A DNA stretch of 64,000 bases from a virus (IMGVR_UViG_3300027963_000061:1-64000); one strand, 5' to 3'; numbered from the stretch's first letter, positions 8,438 to 18,168 are shown. Numbers and translations: made by a program. The notes: generated from the letters alone by a model not told the origin.

Positions 8438-11146
8438 ATGTCAATTAGGGTAAATAAAGGTAATTTTAAAATAAATGCAATTGCGAGAGCGGTTCTTACG
8501 TTTATTCCACCTACACCAACTCCAACGACAACACCAACAACAACTCCGACAGCAACAGTTGGAACAAGTCCTACTCCAACTCCAAGTATCACTGCAAGTC
8601 CTACTTTAACAAAAACGCCAACAGTAACTCCTACGCCTTCAATAACCGCATCTCAAACAGTAACACCAACAAATACTGCAAGTCAAACACAAACTCCAAC
8701 ACCTTCAATTACTGCTAGCCAAACCGTAACACCAAGTAATACCGCAACTCAAACACAAACTCCTACACCAAGTATAACTGCATCACAAACTGTAACACCA
8801 AGTAATACTGCAACTCAAACACAAACTCCTACACCATCAATTACTGCTAGTCAAACACCAACACAAGGCTCAACACCAACTCCAACAATAACTCAAACAC
8901 AAACTCCAACACCTTCAATTACTGCTAGCCAAACCGTAACACCAAGTAATACTGCAACTCAAACACAAACTCCTACGCCTTCAATCACCGCATCACAAAC
9001 CGTAACACCAAGTAATACTGCAACTCAAACACAAACTCCTACGCCTTCAATCACCGCATCACAAACTGTGACACCAAGTAATACTGCAACTCAAACACAA
9101 ACTCCTACGCCTTCAATCACCGCATCACAAACTGTGACACCAAGTAATACCGCAACTCAAACTCAGACTCCTACACCAAGTATAACCGCATCACAAACCC
9201 AAACTCCTACACCAAGTATAACCGCATCACAAACCCAAACTCCTACACCAAGTATAACCGCTAGCCAAACAGTAACTCCAACTAATACCGCAACTCAGAC
9301 TCAAACACCAACTCCAAGTATAACTGCATCACAAACACAAACACCAACTAATACTCCAACACCAACTAATACGCCAACTAATACTTCAACCCCTACTAAT
9401 ACTCCAACTCAAACAGTAACACCATCATCAGTTCTTTATAATTGTGCATCTTGTACAGGAACAGGGTGGGTTCCATATAGTAGTACTCAATGTTATAAAC
9501 AAACAGTAAGTGCCGCAACTCCTCCAACATATACAGTACCATTACAAAGAACTGGGTTTGTTGATTATTCAATAAATGGTACAAGATTCTTTAACTCTGG
9601 ATATACTATTGGTGGAACTGGGTCAGTACAAGCAACATCAACAACAAATAACATTTGGTACAATCAAGTACCAAATAGTTCTACGGGACCAATGAATAGA
9701 AGTGCAATTTGGTACACTGCAGATACTTTACAAAATACTTGGATAGGATTTTCAACTTGTTTATCGGCGTCAACAATTAATGCGACCAAGACTTACTACA
9801 TTGGTACGGGTGCGGATAATGAATTCAGACTTGTGTTAGATGGTCAAGTTATAATTGATACGACTTATGGTAGTATGCCAGCTAGCGATAAATTTAAATA
9901 TTGGAATGTTTATCCTGTAACAATTCCTGCGGGTAATCATACTCTTGAATTATATGGTTTAGATTATGGAGTAGTTGCAGGGTTTGGTATGGAAATTTAT
10001 GATAATACATTAACCCAATTGACCGCAGCAACTTCAACAAGTAATTTGAATATTATTTGGTCAAGTAGCGGATACACAACAGCTGAAATAGTACAAGATA
10101 CTTCAGGTTATTATTTATCTTCAGGGTATACTTGTACTTATCCTGCGGTTTATTCAGTATGTAGTGGTGGATGTATTGATTACGTATATTGTGATGCACC
10201 AGGTATAACACCAACTCCAACACATACCGCAACTCAAACAAATACTCCGACAAATACTTCAACTAAGACACCAACTCAGACTCAAACTCCTACACCAACT
10301 AATACCGCAACTCAGACTCAAACTCCTACACCATCAATTACTGCTAGTCAAACACAAACACCTACACCAAGTATAACTGCATCACAAACACCAACACCAA
10401 CTCAAACACAAACAGGAACCGCAGCAGTAACACCAACACCAACTCCTACACCATTTGCAACATTTGTAGCATCATTTAGTTTCACAAGCCAAAGTGATGT
10501 ATGTTATCAAAGTGGGATAATTCCTATTGATAATTTCAGAATAATTAACAGTAGAACTGCTGGTTCAGATTTCTGTGATAATAGTATACAAGTAAGAAGT
10601 GCAATTATTGATGGAGCAACGTCTAATTTTATTTGGTTAAAATTACAAGGAACTGAAACAGTTAGAATGTTCCAAATACTATTGAATACTTTAGGAGGAT
10701 ATTATTATGCAATACCATACGAAGCTTGTACAACTTGTCCTACCCAAACCCCAACTCCTACCCAAACTCCTACCCAAACTCCTACCCAAACACCAACTCA
10801 AACACCAACAGAAACACCACCAGGAACATTTACAATTTCATGGACAAATAATTTTATAAACACTGGAACAAATACTTTGAACATATACAAGAACGCTGTT
10901 TTAATAGTAAACCAATCTGGACAAGGTAATAATTCGTTTTCAGTTAATAGTAATGATGTTATAACTTATGAATTAATATCCACCACACCTGACTATACCG
11001 AAGTTCAAATAATTGATAATATAAATGGTACTATTTCAAATTGTGGATACGGAAGTGCAAGTGTTGCAGAAACAAATGGGTATTCCTATACAAGTAACGC
11101 TACAATAGATGGAGTCACAACAAATTACGTAGGTGGATGTCCATAA
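8438..11146 (+). CDS. Pro/Thr-rich mucin-like adhesin with PA14-like domain
   Basis: This protein has 902 residues. After a 27-residue head it has a long Pro/Thr/Ser block (about 25-325) built on units such as TPTPSITASQT. A Cys-containing globular domain follows (about 330-585) with motifs NEFRLVLDGQ and AGNHTLELYGL, resembling PA14 or fibro-slime carbohydrate-binding sandwiches. Then come a second Pro/Thr block, a small domain, a third Pro/Thr linker and a C-terminal domain. The globular domain is clearly paralogous to the N-terminal domain of the gene at 27111. The stalk-and-domain layout suggests a surface-binding virion protein, and mucin-like stalks are classic O-glycan carriers. PA14 membership is judged from motif shape only. 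Confidence 0.75.
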   Translation: MSIRVNKGNFKINAIARAVLTFIPPTPTPTTTPTTTPTATVGTSPTPTPSITASPTLTKTPTVTPTPSITASQTVTPTNTASQTQTPTPSITASQTVTPSNTATQTQTPTPSITASQTVTPSNTATQTQTPTPSITASQTPTQGSTPTPTITQTQTPTPSITASQTVTPSNTATQTQTPTPSITASQTVTPSNTATQTQTPTPSITASQTVTPSNTATQTQTPTPSITASQTVTPSNTATQTQTPTPSITASQTQTPTPSITASQTQTPTPSITASQTVTPTNTATQTQTPTPSITASQTQTPTNTPTPTNTPTNTSTPTNTPTQTVTPSSVLYNCASCTGTGWVPYSSTQCYKQTVSAATPPTYTVPLQRTGFVDYSINGTRFFNSGYTIGGTGSVQATSTTNNIWYNQVPNSSTGPMNRSAIWYTADTLQNTWIGFSTCLSASTINATKTYYIGTGADNEFRLVLDGQVIIDTTYGSMPASDKFKYWNVYPVTIPAGNHTLELYGLDYGVVAGFGMEIYDNTLTQLTAATSTSNLNIIWSSSGYTTAEIVQDTSGYYLSSGYTCTYPAVYSVCSGGCIDYVYCDAPGITPTPTHTATQTNTPTNTSTKTPTQTQTPTPTNTATQTQTPTPSITASQTQTPTPSITASQTPTPTQTQTGTAAVTPTPTPTPFATFVASFSFTSQSDVCYQSGIIPIDNFRIINSRTAGSDFCDNSIQVRSAIIDGATSNFIWLKLQGTETVRMFQILLNTLGGYYYAIPYEACTTCPTQTPTPTQTPTQTPTQTPTQTPTETPPGTFTISWTNNFINTGTNTLNIYKNAVLIVNQSGQGNNSFSVNSNDVITYELISTTPDYTEVQIIDNINGTISNCGYGSASVAETNGYSYTSNATIDGVTTNYVGGCP
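8510..9423 (+). repeat. Pro/Thr/Ser tandem repeat coding block
   Basis: About 300 codons encode TPTP, SITASQT and VTPSNTATQTQ modules. A unit of 66 bases recurs several times in tandem between about 8690 and 9200, with synonymous differences between copies. Confidence 0.85.
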
Positions 11147-11167
11147 GACAAAATAAAAAATAATTGA

Positions 11168-11175
11168 TATTTATA
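11168..11175 (+). promoter_or_regulatory. TATTTATA box 12 bases before start codon
   Basis: TATTTATA begins 12 bases upstream of the ATG at 11180. The same motif at similar distance is found before 26187, 30058 and 41713. If it works as a -10-like element, transcription would start at or next to the start codon. Confidence 0.4.
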
Positions 11176-11179
11176 AACA

Positions 11180-11809
11180 ATGGCAAATATAAACGTTTTT
11201 GATACTAATAACATAAAGTCTACAGGTTTAACCGTAAATGGTGTAACCGTGCTTTCAGGTAATAGTTCTGCGAGTATATTAACTGTAACTGGTCAGACAG
11301 GAACGTTTATGGAAGTGATTGATGACCCTACCTCTAATTTGTTGTGGGGTATATCAGGAGACACGGGTGCTGTTTTTGATGTTAATGATGATTCTATTAA
11401 CGCATATGTCAATTTTAACTATACGGGAAATACAACAACCTCAGGAAATACAACAATTACTGGTTCGTTAAGTGCGACAACAAAATCGTTTGATATTGCC
11501 CACCCAACAAAAGAAGGATATAGAATTACTTATGGTTGTTTGGAAGGACCTGAACATGCAGTTTATCATAGGGGAAGAACAAACTCAGATATAATTGAAT
11601 TACCTGAATATTGGTCAGGGTTGGTAGATGTAAATACAACAACAGTTCAGCTAACACCAAACGGCGAATACACACCACATTGGGTTGATAAGATTGAAGA
11701 CAATCAAATATACATCAAATCTGAATCAGGAAAAATTGATTGTTTTTTCCTTGTACATGGTGAAAGACAAGATGTTCCAAAGATTCTTGTTGTTTACAAA
11801 TCACTTTAA
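11180..11809 (+). CDS. Short fibre protein with SFDI-HPTKEG C-terminal module
   Basis: This protein has 209 residues. The N-terminal half is a Thr/Asn/Val-rich beta-structured region (TITGSLSATTKS near residue 100), and the C-terminal 110 residues start SFDIAHPTKEGYR and include CLEGPEHAVYHRGR. That module is homologous to the end of the repeat fibre at 4596, which has SFDIPHPTKEGFR and VLEGPEHGVYVRG. It may be a trimerisation, chaperone or receptor-binding end used by more than one fibre. There is no long shaft here, so this may be a short fibre or a donor of C-terminal variants. It converges on the minus-strand glycosyltransferase gene with one base between stop codons, so no terminator fits between them. 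Confidence 0.75.
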   Translation: MANINVFDTNNIKSTGLTVNGVTVLSGNSSASILTVTGQTGTFMEVIDDPTSNLLWGISGDTGAVFDVNDDSINAYVNFNYTGNTTTSGNTTITGSLSATTKSFDIAHPTKEGYRITYGCLEGPEHAVYHRGRTNSDIIELPEYWSGLVDVNTTTVQLTPNGEYTPHWVDKIEDNQIYIKSESGKIDCFFLVHGERQDVPKILVVYKSL

Positions 11810-11810
11810 A

Positions 11811-14093
11811 TTATAACGGCAAACTATTAAACACTTGTAATGGTGTGATAGATTTTTGACAAATATGTTGTCTCTCAGTTCCTTTATAAACTGGACACCA
11901 ATCCCAATCACCACCATCAAACGTTAACACAGGGTCATTCCAACATTTAATACAAAGGTTGTTTGAAACTCTTGTCATGTTATATGAAAACTCATGATTA
12001 TTTTCACTGAATCCTGCAATCATAACTGTTTTTTTACCTAACGCCCAGTTCATCCAAGATAGACCTGAACTTAAACCTACGAAGAAATCTGCGTGGAATA
12101 AAACATTCATAACTTCAGACCAATCTTTGGTATGGTTGTGTATGACACCATCAATATTGTATTTCTTTAATGATAAAATTACAACTTCATATCCCAATTC
12201 TTTTAACATTTTTGAAAGGGTAACCCAATTTTCAAAAACCCATTCTTTACAACCCGCAGTTGATTGAGGACCAAAAACAACATATTTCTTTTTTATTGGT
12301 CTTGCTTTAGGTGTGAAATTTAAACTATAATTCATCTCCCTGTATTTCAAACCTAAGATATCTGTTGCGGTTTGTTGTAGAGGAATTAGATTAATCTGAG
12401 TTGGATAATTATCAAACTTTCTCCAAGTTTGATTATCATCTTTAAACCAACCTAATCTATAGACCACATCACAATTAGTTGACTCACCAGGTTTTATGAA
12501 TGAAATGTCACTATAATCTTTGGAACCTTCAAACCATTCATTGTGGAATGTACTTAAAACAACCTTACATTTTTTTTCATTCATTAATTCAATTGCATAA
12601 GGTGCCCATGCTAATGTGTCACCGATAGCCTTTGTTTCAAAAGAGATTAAAACAGTTTTATTCTCCAAACTAAATCTATCAACAATTTCTCCGTTAACTT
12701 TTATAATCCAAGGAATGAAATATTTTTTGGAGCTGGCAACCCACATATTATTGGTAATTGTTTGAGAATGAATTACCTTATCATTATCACCATTGATGAA
12801 CTCAACAAAATATTCTTTTTTCTCATCACCTAAAACTTCAAATCTTGGACCATCTAAGTAATTTATAATAAATCTATTTTCTTTTTTTGGTTTATCTAAC
12901 CAAGGTTTTCTTTCTAAGAAATCGTTAATTGTTTCCAATCCTATTTCAGCAATACGTTCCCAATTAAATTCTTCTCTAATCTGTTCTGATTCTACTAATG
13001 CAAATGTTTTATATCTTTTATAATCACCATAAACCGCAATCATCTTTTCACCTAAATCATCAAAATCGGGTTCATAATAATTTCCAACATTATCATTGAA
13101 ATGATTATATGTGCTAGCACTTACTGGTAATTCGTGTGATATCTTAACAGGAATACCTTTACCTTCACCAAATTCTAATTGACCTGAACAATCTGAATAG
13201 ATTGATGGAGTACCACAAGCCATCGCTTCAATAAGAGGTAAGTTCCAACCTTCAGCTCTTGCACAAGATACAAATACACTACAAGATTTTAATAGTCTAA
13301 TATATTCTTCTCTTGGTGGGAAATGAAGAATCTTAATCCTATCATCTTCCAAACCATAATGTTTTAATCTTTCTTCAGTTGAATTCAATCCATCATTTGA
13401 GAATGGGTTATCAACAGAAACAATTAATTCAACAGGTTCGTTATTATTGAATGTGTTTACAAAAGTTTCAATAACCTCCTTGATGGACTTTCTATAATCC
13501 CATCTTCCTGCTAAAAAGAATGTGAACTTATCTTTTGTTAATGGGTGAGTAACCTCTGTGTCAGGGTAGAATGTGTTTACATCAACACCTTCAGGTACCA
13601 CCTTAATTCTATTTGGGTCATAACCTTGTGCAATGGTACAATCTCTTTGCCATTTTGATGGAACCCACATTTCATCAAACTCTTTTAACTTATTAAAGTA
13701 TTGTTGAGGTTGTAAGGTTGATTCCCATACGTTGTAGGCAATTTTTGGACCATCGTAGTTATCGTAAAAAATGTGATGATTTGTTTCACACAATACAATA
13801 TTGACATCAGGTTCAAACTCTTTAGATACATCAGGGTATAAAGGGAAATCACCTCTTGTTTTATCTGAGTTCCAAAGGATTTGTTTGTATAATAATTTTT
13901 TATCAATCTCATTAAAATAATGTTCATTATCATGAGCATTTTTATTGTATCCTTTCCACGATTTACCGACAGTAAAGTTTCTAACTTTAATATCTGCGTG
14001 TTTATCTAAATGTCTGAAAAAATCTCTTGTGTGTTGATTATATCCTGTGTCACCAACGTAAGAACCGTGGGCATAAATTTTAGGTTTGCTCAT
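11811..14093 (-). CDS. Two-domain glycosyltransferase: GT4 plus autotransporter heptosyltransferase-like domain
   Basis: This protein has 760 residues. The N-terminal half (about 1-390) is a GT-B glycosyltransferase of family GT4: GRWDYRKS near 196, and the acceptor-loop EX7E motif in EGWNLPLIEA (281-290) followed by CGTPSI. The C-terminal half (about 478-760) resembles the bacterial autotransporter O-heptosyltransferase family (TibC type): a GDTLAW motif, then CIKCWNDP, GDWDWCP and a last HIC near the end. Cys714, Cys717, Cys733 and Cys745 match the spacing expected for the iron-binding finger of that family. TibC-type enzymes attach sugars to Ser of repetitive autotransporters, so Ser/Thr-rich phage fibres next door are attractive substrates. 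It is divergent from the sugar operon at 14159. The fold calls are fairly sure; the protein-O-glycosylation role is inferred. Confidence 0.8.
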   Translation of the reverse strand: MSKPKIYAHGSYVGDTGYNQHTRDFFRHLDKHADIKVRNFTVGKSWKGYNKNAHDNEHYFNEIDKKLLYKQILWNSDKTRGDFPLYPDVSKEFEPDVNIVLCETNHHIFYDNYDGPKIAYNVWESTLQPQQYFNKLKEFDEMWVPSKWQRDCTIAQGYDPNRIKVVPEGVDVNTFYPDTEVTHPLTKDKFTFFLAGRWDYRKSIKEVIETFVNTFNNNEPVELIVSVDNPFSNDGLNSTEERLKHYGLEDDRIKILHFPPREEYIRLLKSCSVFVSCARAEGWNLPLIEAMACGTPSIYSDCSGQLEFGEGKGIPVKISHELPVSASTYNHFNDNVGNYYEPDFDDLGEKMIAVYGDYKRYKTFALVESEQIREEFNWERIAEIGLETINDFLERKPWLDKPKKENRFIINYLDGPRFEVLGDEKKEYFVEFINGDNDKVIHSQTITNNMWVASSKKYFIPWIIKVNGEIVDRFSLENKTVLISFETKAIGDTLAWAPYAIELMNEKKCKVVLSTFHNEWFEGSKDYSDISFIKPGESTNCDVVYRLGWFKDDNQTWRKFDNYPTQINLIPLQQTATDILGLKYREMNYSLNFTPKARPIKKKYVVFGPQSTAGCKEWVFENWVTLSKMLKELGYEVVILSLKKYNIDGVIHNHTKDWSEVMNVLFHADFFVGLSSGLSWMNWALGKKTVMIAGFSENNHEFSYNMTRVSNNLCIKCWNDPVLTFDGGDWDWCPVYKGTERQHICQKSITPLQVFNSLPL

Positions 14094-14102
14094 TTGTTAA
14101 AT

Positions 14103-14110
14103 TATTTATT
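14103..14110 (+). promoter_or_regulatory. TATTTATT box in divergent spacer
   Basis: The 65-base spacer between the minus-strand glycosyltransferase and the plus-strand sugar operon must hold promoters for both. TATTTATT lies 56 bases before the ATG at 14159, a distance like that of the box at 4534. On the minus strand a TTG, 20 bases, TATATTTT arrangement could serve the divergent gene. Both are weak calls. Confidence 0.3.
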
Positions 14111-14158
14111 GAAAATATAAAGGATATGTGTTATAATTTCAATTGAAAACTAAATATT

Positions 14159-14803
14159 ATGGCACAAGGAGTACATAAAATAACAGAAGATTTTGAAAAA
14201 GCTCTGTGTGACTACACGGGAGCCCCTCATGCAATCGCATTAGATAACATGAGTAACGCATTATTTTTGGCGTTATACTATGAAAAAAACATTAAAAAAA
14301 CATTAACGAGTGATACTGTTGATTGTCCATCAAAGACATATCCTTCGGTTCCTTGTGAAATAATTCATGCAGGATTGAAAGTTAATTTTACACCTGTTGA
14401 AGGAAAAACAATCAAAGGAGCCTATACCCTATCACCATCCAACGTAGTAGACTCAGCACTCAGATTTACGGCTGATATGTACCAAGCGGGTACTCACATG
14501 TGTTTATCTTTTACAGGTCCGTATAAGACCTTAAAATTGAGCAAAGGTGGTGCAATTATTACCGATGATTATCAGGCGATGTTATGGTTCAAAAGAGCAA
14601 GATTTAGTGGAAGGAGAGAATGTTCATATCATGATGACCATTTTGACATGCTCGGTTGGAATTTTTATATGATGCCAGAACTTTCGGCAAGAGGGTTATT
14701 GATGATGACACAGTTCTACAATTTAGATGGGACAAAAAAACATAATGCGGATTTGGAATTACCTTATCCTGACTTATCAAAATACGAAATTTATAACAAA
14801 TGA
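14159..14803 (+). CDS. DegT/DnrJ-like PLP aminotransferase, short form
   Basis: This 214-residue protein resembles the DegT/DnrJ/EryC1 sugar aminotransferases that add an amino group to nucleotide-linked keto-sugars. The segment SFTGPYKTLKLSKGG (117-131) aligns with the family PLP-lysine motif, making Lys123 the likely Schiff-base lysine. The N-terminal YTGAPHAIALDN resembles the substrate/PLP pocket start. Usual family members have about 370 residues; this one is much shorter, with the small C-terminal domain essentially missing, so it could be a compact variant or a reduced protein. It opens a plus-strand operon of sugar genes and overlaps the next start by four bases (ATGA). Confidence 0.65.
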   Translation: MAQGVHKITEDFEKALCDYTGAPHAIALDNMSNALFLALYYEKNIKKTLTSDTVDCPSKTYPSVPCEIIHAGLKVNFTPVEGKTIKGAYTLSPSNVVDSALRFTADMYQAGTHMCLSFTGPYKTLKLSKGGAIITDDYQAMLWFKRARFSGRRECSYHDDHFDMLGWNFYMMPELSARGLLMMTQFYNLDGTKKHNADLELPYPDLSKYEIYNK

Positions 14804-15381
14804 AATTAGCATTATTTGGATACGGGGGGCATGCTCGTGAGGTTGCGGTACAGATAGGTCAAGATGTGACCTTCTTTGTTGATGATGACTATGTAACAGA
14901 AAAGACTAAACCTATTAGTTCATTTGACCCGTCTGAATATGTTATGATGGTCGCGGTATCGGATGTAAACGATAGAAAAAGAATTGTTGACTCACTTCCA
15001 AAAGAAACAAAATATTTCACGTTTGTTCACCCAACAGTTCTTAGTATGGATAACAATATTGAAATCGGTGAAGGAAGTTTTATCGGAGCGTATTCAATAT
15101 TAACAACCAATATTAAAGTTGGAAAACATTCAATATTAAATAGAGGAAATCAAATCGGTCATGATTCAATAATTGGAGATTACTTTAGTGCGATGCCAGG
15201 TGCTATTATTTCGGGTAATGTTATTTTAGGAGAAAATGTTTATATGGGAACTAATTCTTCAATCAGAGAAAAAATTCATGTGTGTTCAAATGTAACAATT
15301 GGGTCAAATGCAACGGTTGTAAAAAATATTATAACAGGTGGGACATATGTTGGAGTTCCTGGTAAATTCAAAAAAAATTAA
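14800..15381 (+). CDS. NeuD-like sugar O/N-acyltransferase
   Basis: This 193-residue protein has an N-terminal small nucleotide-binding-like domain (LFGYGGHAREVA, residues 5-16) followed from about 85 by left-handed beta-helix hexapeptide repeats (IGEGSFIGAY, VILGENVYMG, VTIGSNATV). This two-part layout is typical of NeuD/PglD-type acetyltransferases that use acetyl-CoA to acylate amino- or hydroxyl groups of UDP- or CMP-sugars. Following a DegT-like aminotransferase, it could acetylate the newly added amino group, as PglD acts after PglE in bacillosamine synthesis. Start ATG overlaps the previous stop; length is normal for the family. Confidence 0.75.
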   Translation: MKLALFGYGGHAREVAVQIGQDVTFFVDDDYVTEKTKPISSFDPSEYVMMVAVSDVNDRKRIVDSLPKETKYFTFVHPTVLSMDNNIEIGEGSFIGAYSILTTNIKVGKHSILNRGNQIGHDSIIGDYFSAMPGAIISGNVILGENVYMGTNSSIREKIHVCSNVTIGSNATVVKNIITGGTYVGVPGKFKKN

Positions 15382-15382
15382 C

Positions 15383-16285
15383 ATGGTCCTTAAACATAGT
15401 TCAGATAAAATAACTTTTATTGTAGATACAATTCATTCAATTGGGTATGAGACAAAGGGTGCATCAATTGCTTGTCATAGGTTGGCTTATGAGCTGGCTA
15501 ATCAGGGTCACTACGTTTATATTTTTAATGAACCGTTTTATCCTCATGAAAATATTGGAGTAATACCCGTTGAAAAAAGAAATGAAGATGATGGGTGGTG
15601 GAATAAATTTTATTGGACACCATTTGGATATAATCCTGAAAGAACAGTTTCAATATACACTCAAATAACGTGGGGTAACCCGATGAATACAATTCATAAT
15701 GTAAGATGGGTATTACACGATTATGAGTCTGTGCAATGGGAGACATTTGGTGATAATGAATATGTTTGTAATTTTGGAACATTTCAAGTTCCTGAAGGAA
15801 TTAAACAAACTAAATTGACTATTTTTGATTATAAGTTTGATAAGTTTTATGATAAAAATAATCCAAGTAGAAAAGGTTTTGGACATATAATCCATAAGAA
15901 TACTCCTGAATGGGGGTTAGAATTTTTAAAACAATTTGGGTCAACAGAAATATCACATTATAACGGACAAAAAAATCTTGATTATTTAACGGACGAGTTC
16001 AACAAGTATGAATATGTTTTAACTTTTGATGATAAGTCATATTATACCACGGCAGCCGCTCTGTGTGGAACCAAGAGTATTATTTTGAATCCAAATGAGA
16101 ATATAACACCATCGGAATATAGATTAGAAAACCCTATTCAAATGTGCGGTGTTGCATATGGGATGAACAATATAAAATGGGCAGACCAAACGATTGGGTT
16201 GGTTAGAGACCATTTATTAGAATTGGAAAAAAGAGATAAACAAACAATATCTAATTTTTTAGAATATTGGAATAAAACATTATAA
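15383..16285 (+). CDS. Glycosyltransferase-like protein
   Basis: This 300-residue protein has its start set at ATG 15383; the frame is open 45 bases further up, but that part lies within the preceding gene. The N-terminus (ITFIVDTIHSIGYETKGASIACHRLAYEL) has the pattern of a GT-B N-terminal domain: strand, Gly-rich loop, then an RLAxEL helix. A C-terminal stretch with AALCGTKSIILNP near residue 235 resembles the donor-binding region where GT4 enzymes have ACGTP. Acceptor and sugar are unknown. It sits inside the sugar operon, two bases before the next gene. A glycosyltransferase role is likely but rests on local motifs and context. Confidence 0.55.
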   Translation: MVLKHSSDKITFIVDTIHSIGYETKGASIACHRLAYELANQGHYVYIFNEPFYPHENIGVIPVEKRNEDDGWWNKFYWTPFGYNPERTVSIYTQITWGNPMNTIHNVRWVLHDYESVQWETFGDNEYVCNFGTFQVPEGIKQTKLTIFDYKFDKFYDKNNPSRKGFGHIIHKNTPEWGLEFLKQFGSTEISHYNGQKNLDYLTDEFNKYEYVLTFDDKSYYTTAAALCGTKSIILNPNENITPSEYRLENPIQMCGVAYGMNNIKWADQTIGLVRDHLLELEKRDKQTISNFLEYWNKTL

Positions 16286-16287
16286 TA

Positions 16288-18168
16288 GTGGAAAAACAAG
16301 TAGGGTTAGTTGAAGTGTGGTTAGGTAAAATACCTGACTATTTCCAGTATCATCTTGAAACAATAGGGACAATATCCTGTGCCGACTTTTACTTCTTTAC
16401 CAACGATAGAGAGTACGATTTTTCTCAAATTAAACATGACAACTTTCATTTAAATTACATAGATGAAACTGAATTTTTAGAGAGATTTAATAAAACATCA
16501 AACATTAAAGTTGATAAGATATCACACCCAAAGAAGATTATTGATTTCAAATTAGCTTATTTTGAGATGTTTTCTGACTACGTTGGAAACTACCCATATG
16601 TTGGAATATACGATATTGATACAATGTTTGGTGATATTAATCAAACCATATTGGATAGTGTTAATCGTTATGATTTTATCTCTGTGGGTGATGAAGTATA
16701 CCATAACAGATTGAGTGGGCCTTTGATGATTGTTAGAAATACCAAAGAATTCCACGACTTAATGAAGACCGATAGATACTATGAAACATTAGTACAGGAA
16801 GACATATATGGTTACGGAGAACAAGAGTTATCTGTCATTGCGATGAACAACTATAAGACCAAGATAATCTACTCAATGAATACCGAAACAAATAATGGTG
16901 GAAAAAACAGTTACGATGTTTGTTGGAGTGGTGGTAAGTTAATTGTAAATAAAGAGGAGAAGTTAATCTATCATTTTATTAGGAAGAACCACACCATTTT
17001 TCAAAAGGTTGGAAACCAAATATTCGGTAGATATGATAAACAGTTTGCTGAAGACTTTTATTGGGTGTTTGGATTTACAGAGAATTACTCTCAGACAGTG
17101 CCATATTTGATGGATTCAATTAACAAATATTCTAATAGGATGTGTGTTATCTATACCATAAATTTTGATTATCAAATACCTAAAAAATTTTTAACAAGTG
17201 GTCAATTTATATTCAAAAGAATTGACATACCTGAGGGAAAAAAAGATTATAGAGGAAGAGATGAAAACATTATTAGCTCCAAACCAAAATTAATGTTGGA
17301 TGTTTTGAATTTCTTACCAAACAAAAAATTCATCTTTATTGATAGTGATGTTAGCTTAACAGTTAGTGCTGACGACATCAGTAAGTATTTTTCAAGATTA
17401 ACCAACTTTCCATTAATCAATTCACACACTCATGACAGAATTTATTTAAGTGGATTGGTTGAAGGTGAGCAGTGGACCAGTACGATTGATATTGTTGCGA
17501 ATAAAGTTGGGGTAGAGGTATGTGTTTATCCAAGAAGAAAGACAAACATTATGTTGTTTGATGAAAATTCAAGATGGTTTTTCCAAGAACAGATTGACCT
17601 ATATGAAACGTATAAGGATAGTGAACCTGGTATATTTGCCTTTCATGATGAGGACTCAGCTAATCTAATTCTTTCAAAATATAAATTATTTGATTGTCTT
17701 CATTTATGTGATATTGAAGAATGTGACGACATTGATATGGGTAAATTTTCAGATACCAATCATCCATTTCATATGACAGGGTTGTCTCCATTTTTGGTGT
17801 TACCAAAACATCAAAATGATGTGGTATTCTTTCACGGGCTAAAAGACATTGGTAGATTCCAATCCATAGAGAGGACATATGGAAACACTGTACTTGATTG
17901 TGAAGAATTGTTAGTAACCTATTCAAACAATTCTATTTTCTTTGAGAAGAACTCATTTTTAACTTCTAAAAAGATTGATGAGAATGTTGATTTCATAATA
18001 TCTGACTTAGATGGTAATATCATTGAAAAATTAGAGAATCAACAACTAATGAATTATTGGGTTTTTTACCTATCAAATGTTTTTTTAGAAAAAAAATCTT
18101 ATATTATTGAGATAGTTAAAACCCATAGTAAGGTCAAAATTTATAATAATCTTTTAAAAATACAATAA
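16288..18168 (+). CDS. Two-domain GT-A type glycosyltransferase
   Basis: This 626-residue protein uses a GTG start; no in-frame ATG fits near the preceding stop. The first half (about 1-260) resembles DUF6625-like glycosyltransferases: WLGKIPDYFQ near 11-20 and IYDIDTMFGDI with DxD at Asp109/Asp111. The second half (about 280-500) holds another GT-A core with FIFIDSDVS and DxD at Asp352/Asp354. DxD motifs bind the metal and the nucleotide-sugar. Two catalytic-looking domains in one chain suggest sequential addition of two sugars. The C-terminal 110 residues are unassigned. It sits two bases after the previous gene and two bases before the next, so it is co-translated within the island. Confidence 0.65.
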   Translation: MEKQVGLVEVWLGKIPDYFQYHLETIGTISCADFYFFTNDREYDFSQIKHDNFHLNYIDETEFLERFNKTSNIKVDKISHPKKIIDFKLAYFEMFSDYVGNYPYVGIYDIDTMFGDINQTILDSVNRYDFISVGDEVYHNRLSGPLMIVRNTKEFHDLMKTDRYYETLVQEDIYGYGEQELSVIAMNNYKTKIIYSMNTETNNGGKNSYDVCWSGGKLIVNKEEKLIYHFIRKNHTIFQKVGNQIFGRYDKQFAEDFYWVFGFTENYSQTVPYLMDSINKYSNRMCVIYTINFDYQIPKKFLTSGQFIFKRIDIPEGKKDYRGRDENIISSKPKLMLDVLNFLPNKKFIFIDSDVSLTVSADDISKYFSRLTNFPLINSHTHDRIYLSGLVEGEQWTSTIDIVANKVGVEVCVYPRRKTNIMLFDENSRWFFQEQIDLYETYKDSEPGIFAFHDEDSANLILSKYKLFDCLHLCDIEECDDIDMGKFSDTNHPFHMTGLSPFLVLPKHQNDVVFFHGLKDIGRFQSIERTYGNTVLDCEELLVTYSNNSIFFEKNSFLTSKKIDENVDFIISDLDGNIIEKLENQQLMNYWVFYLSNVFLEKKSYIIEIVKTHSKVKIYNNLLKIQ

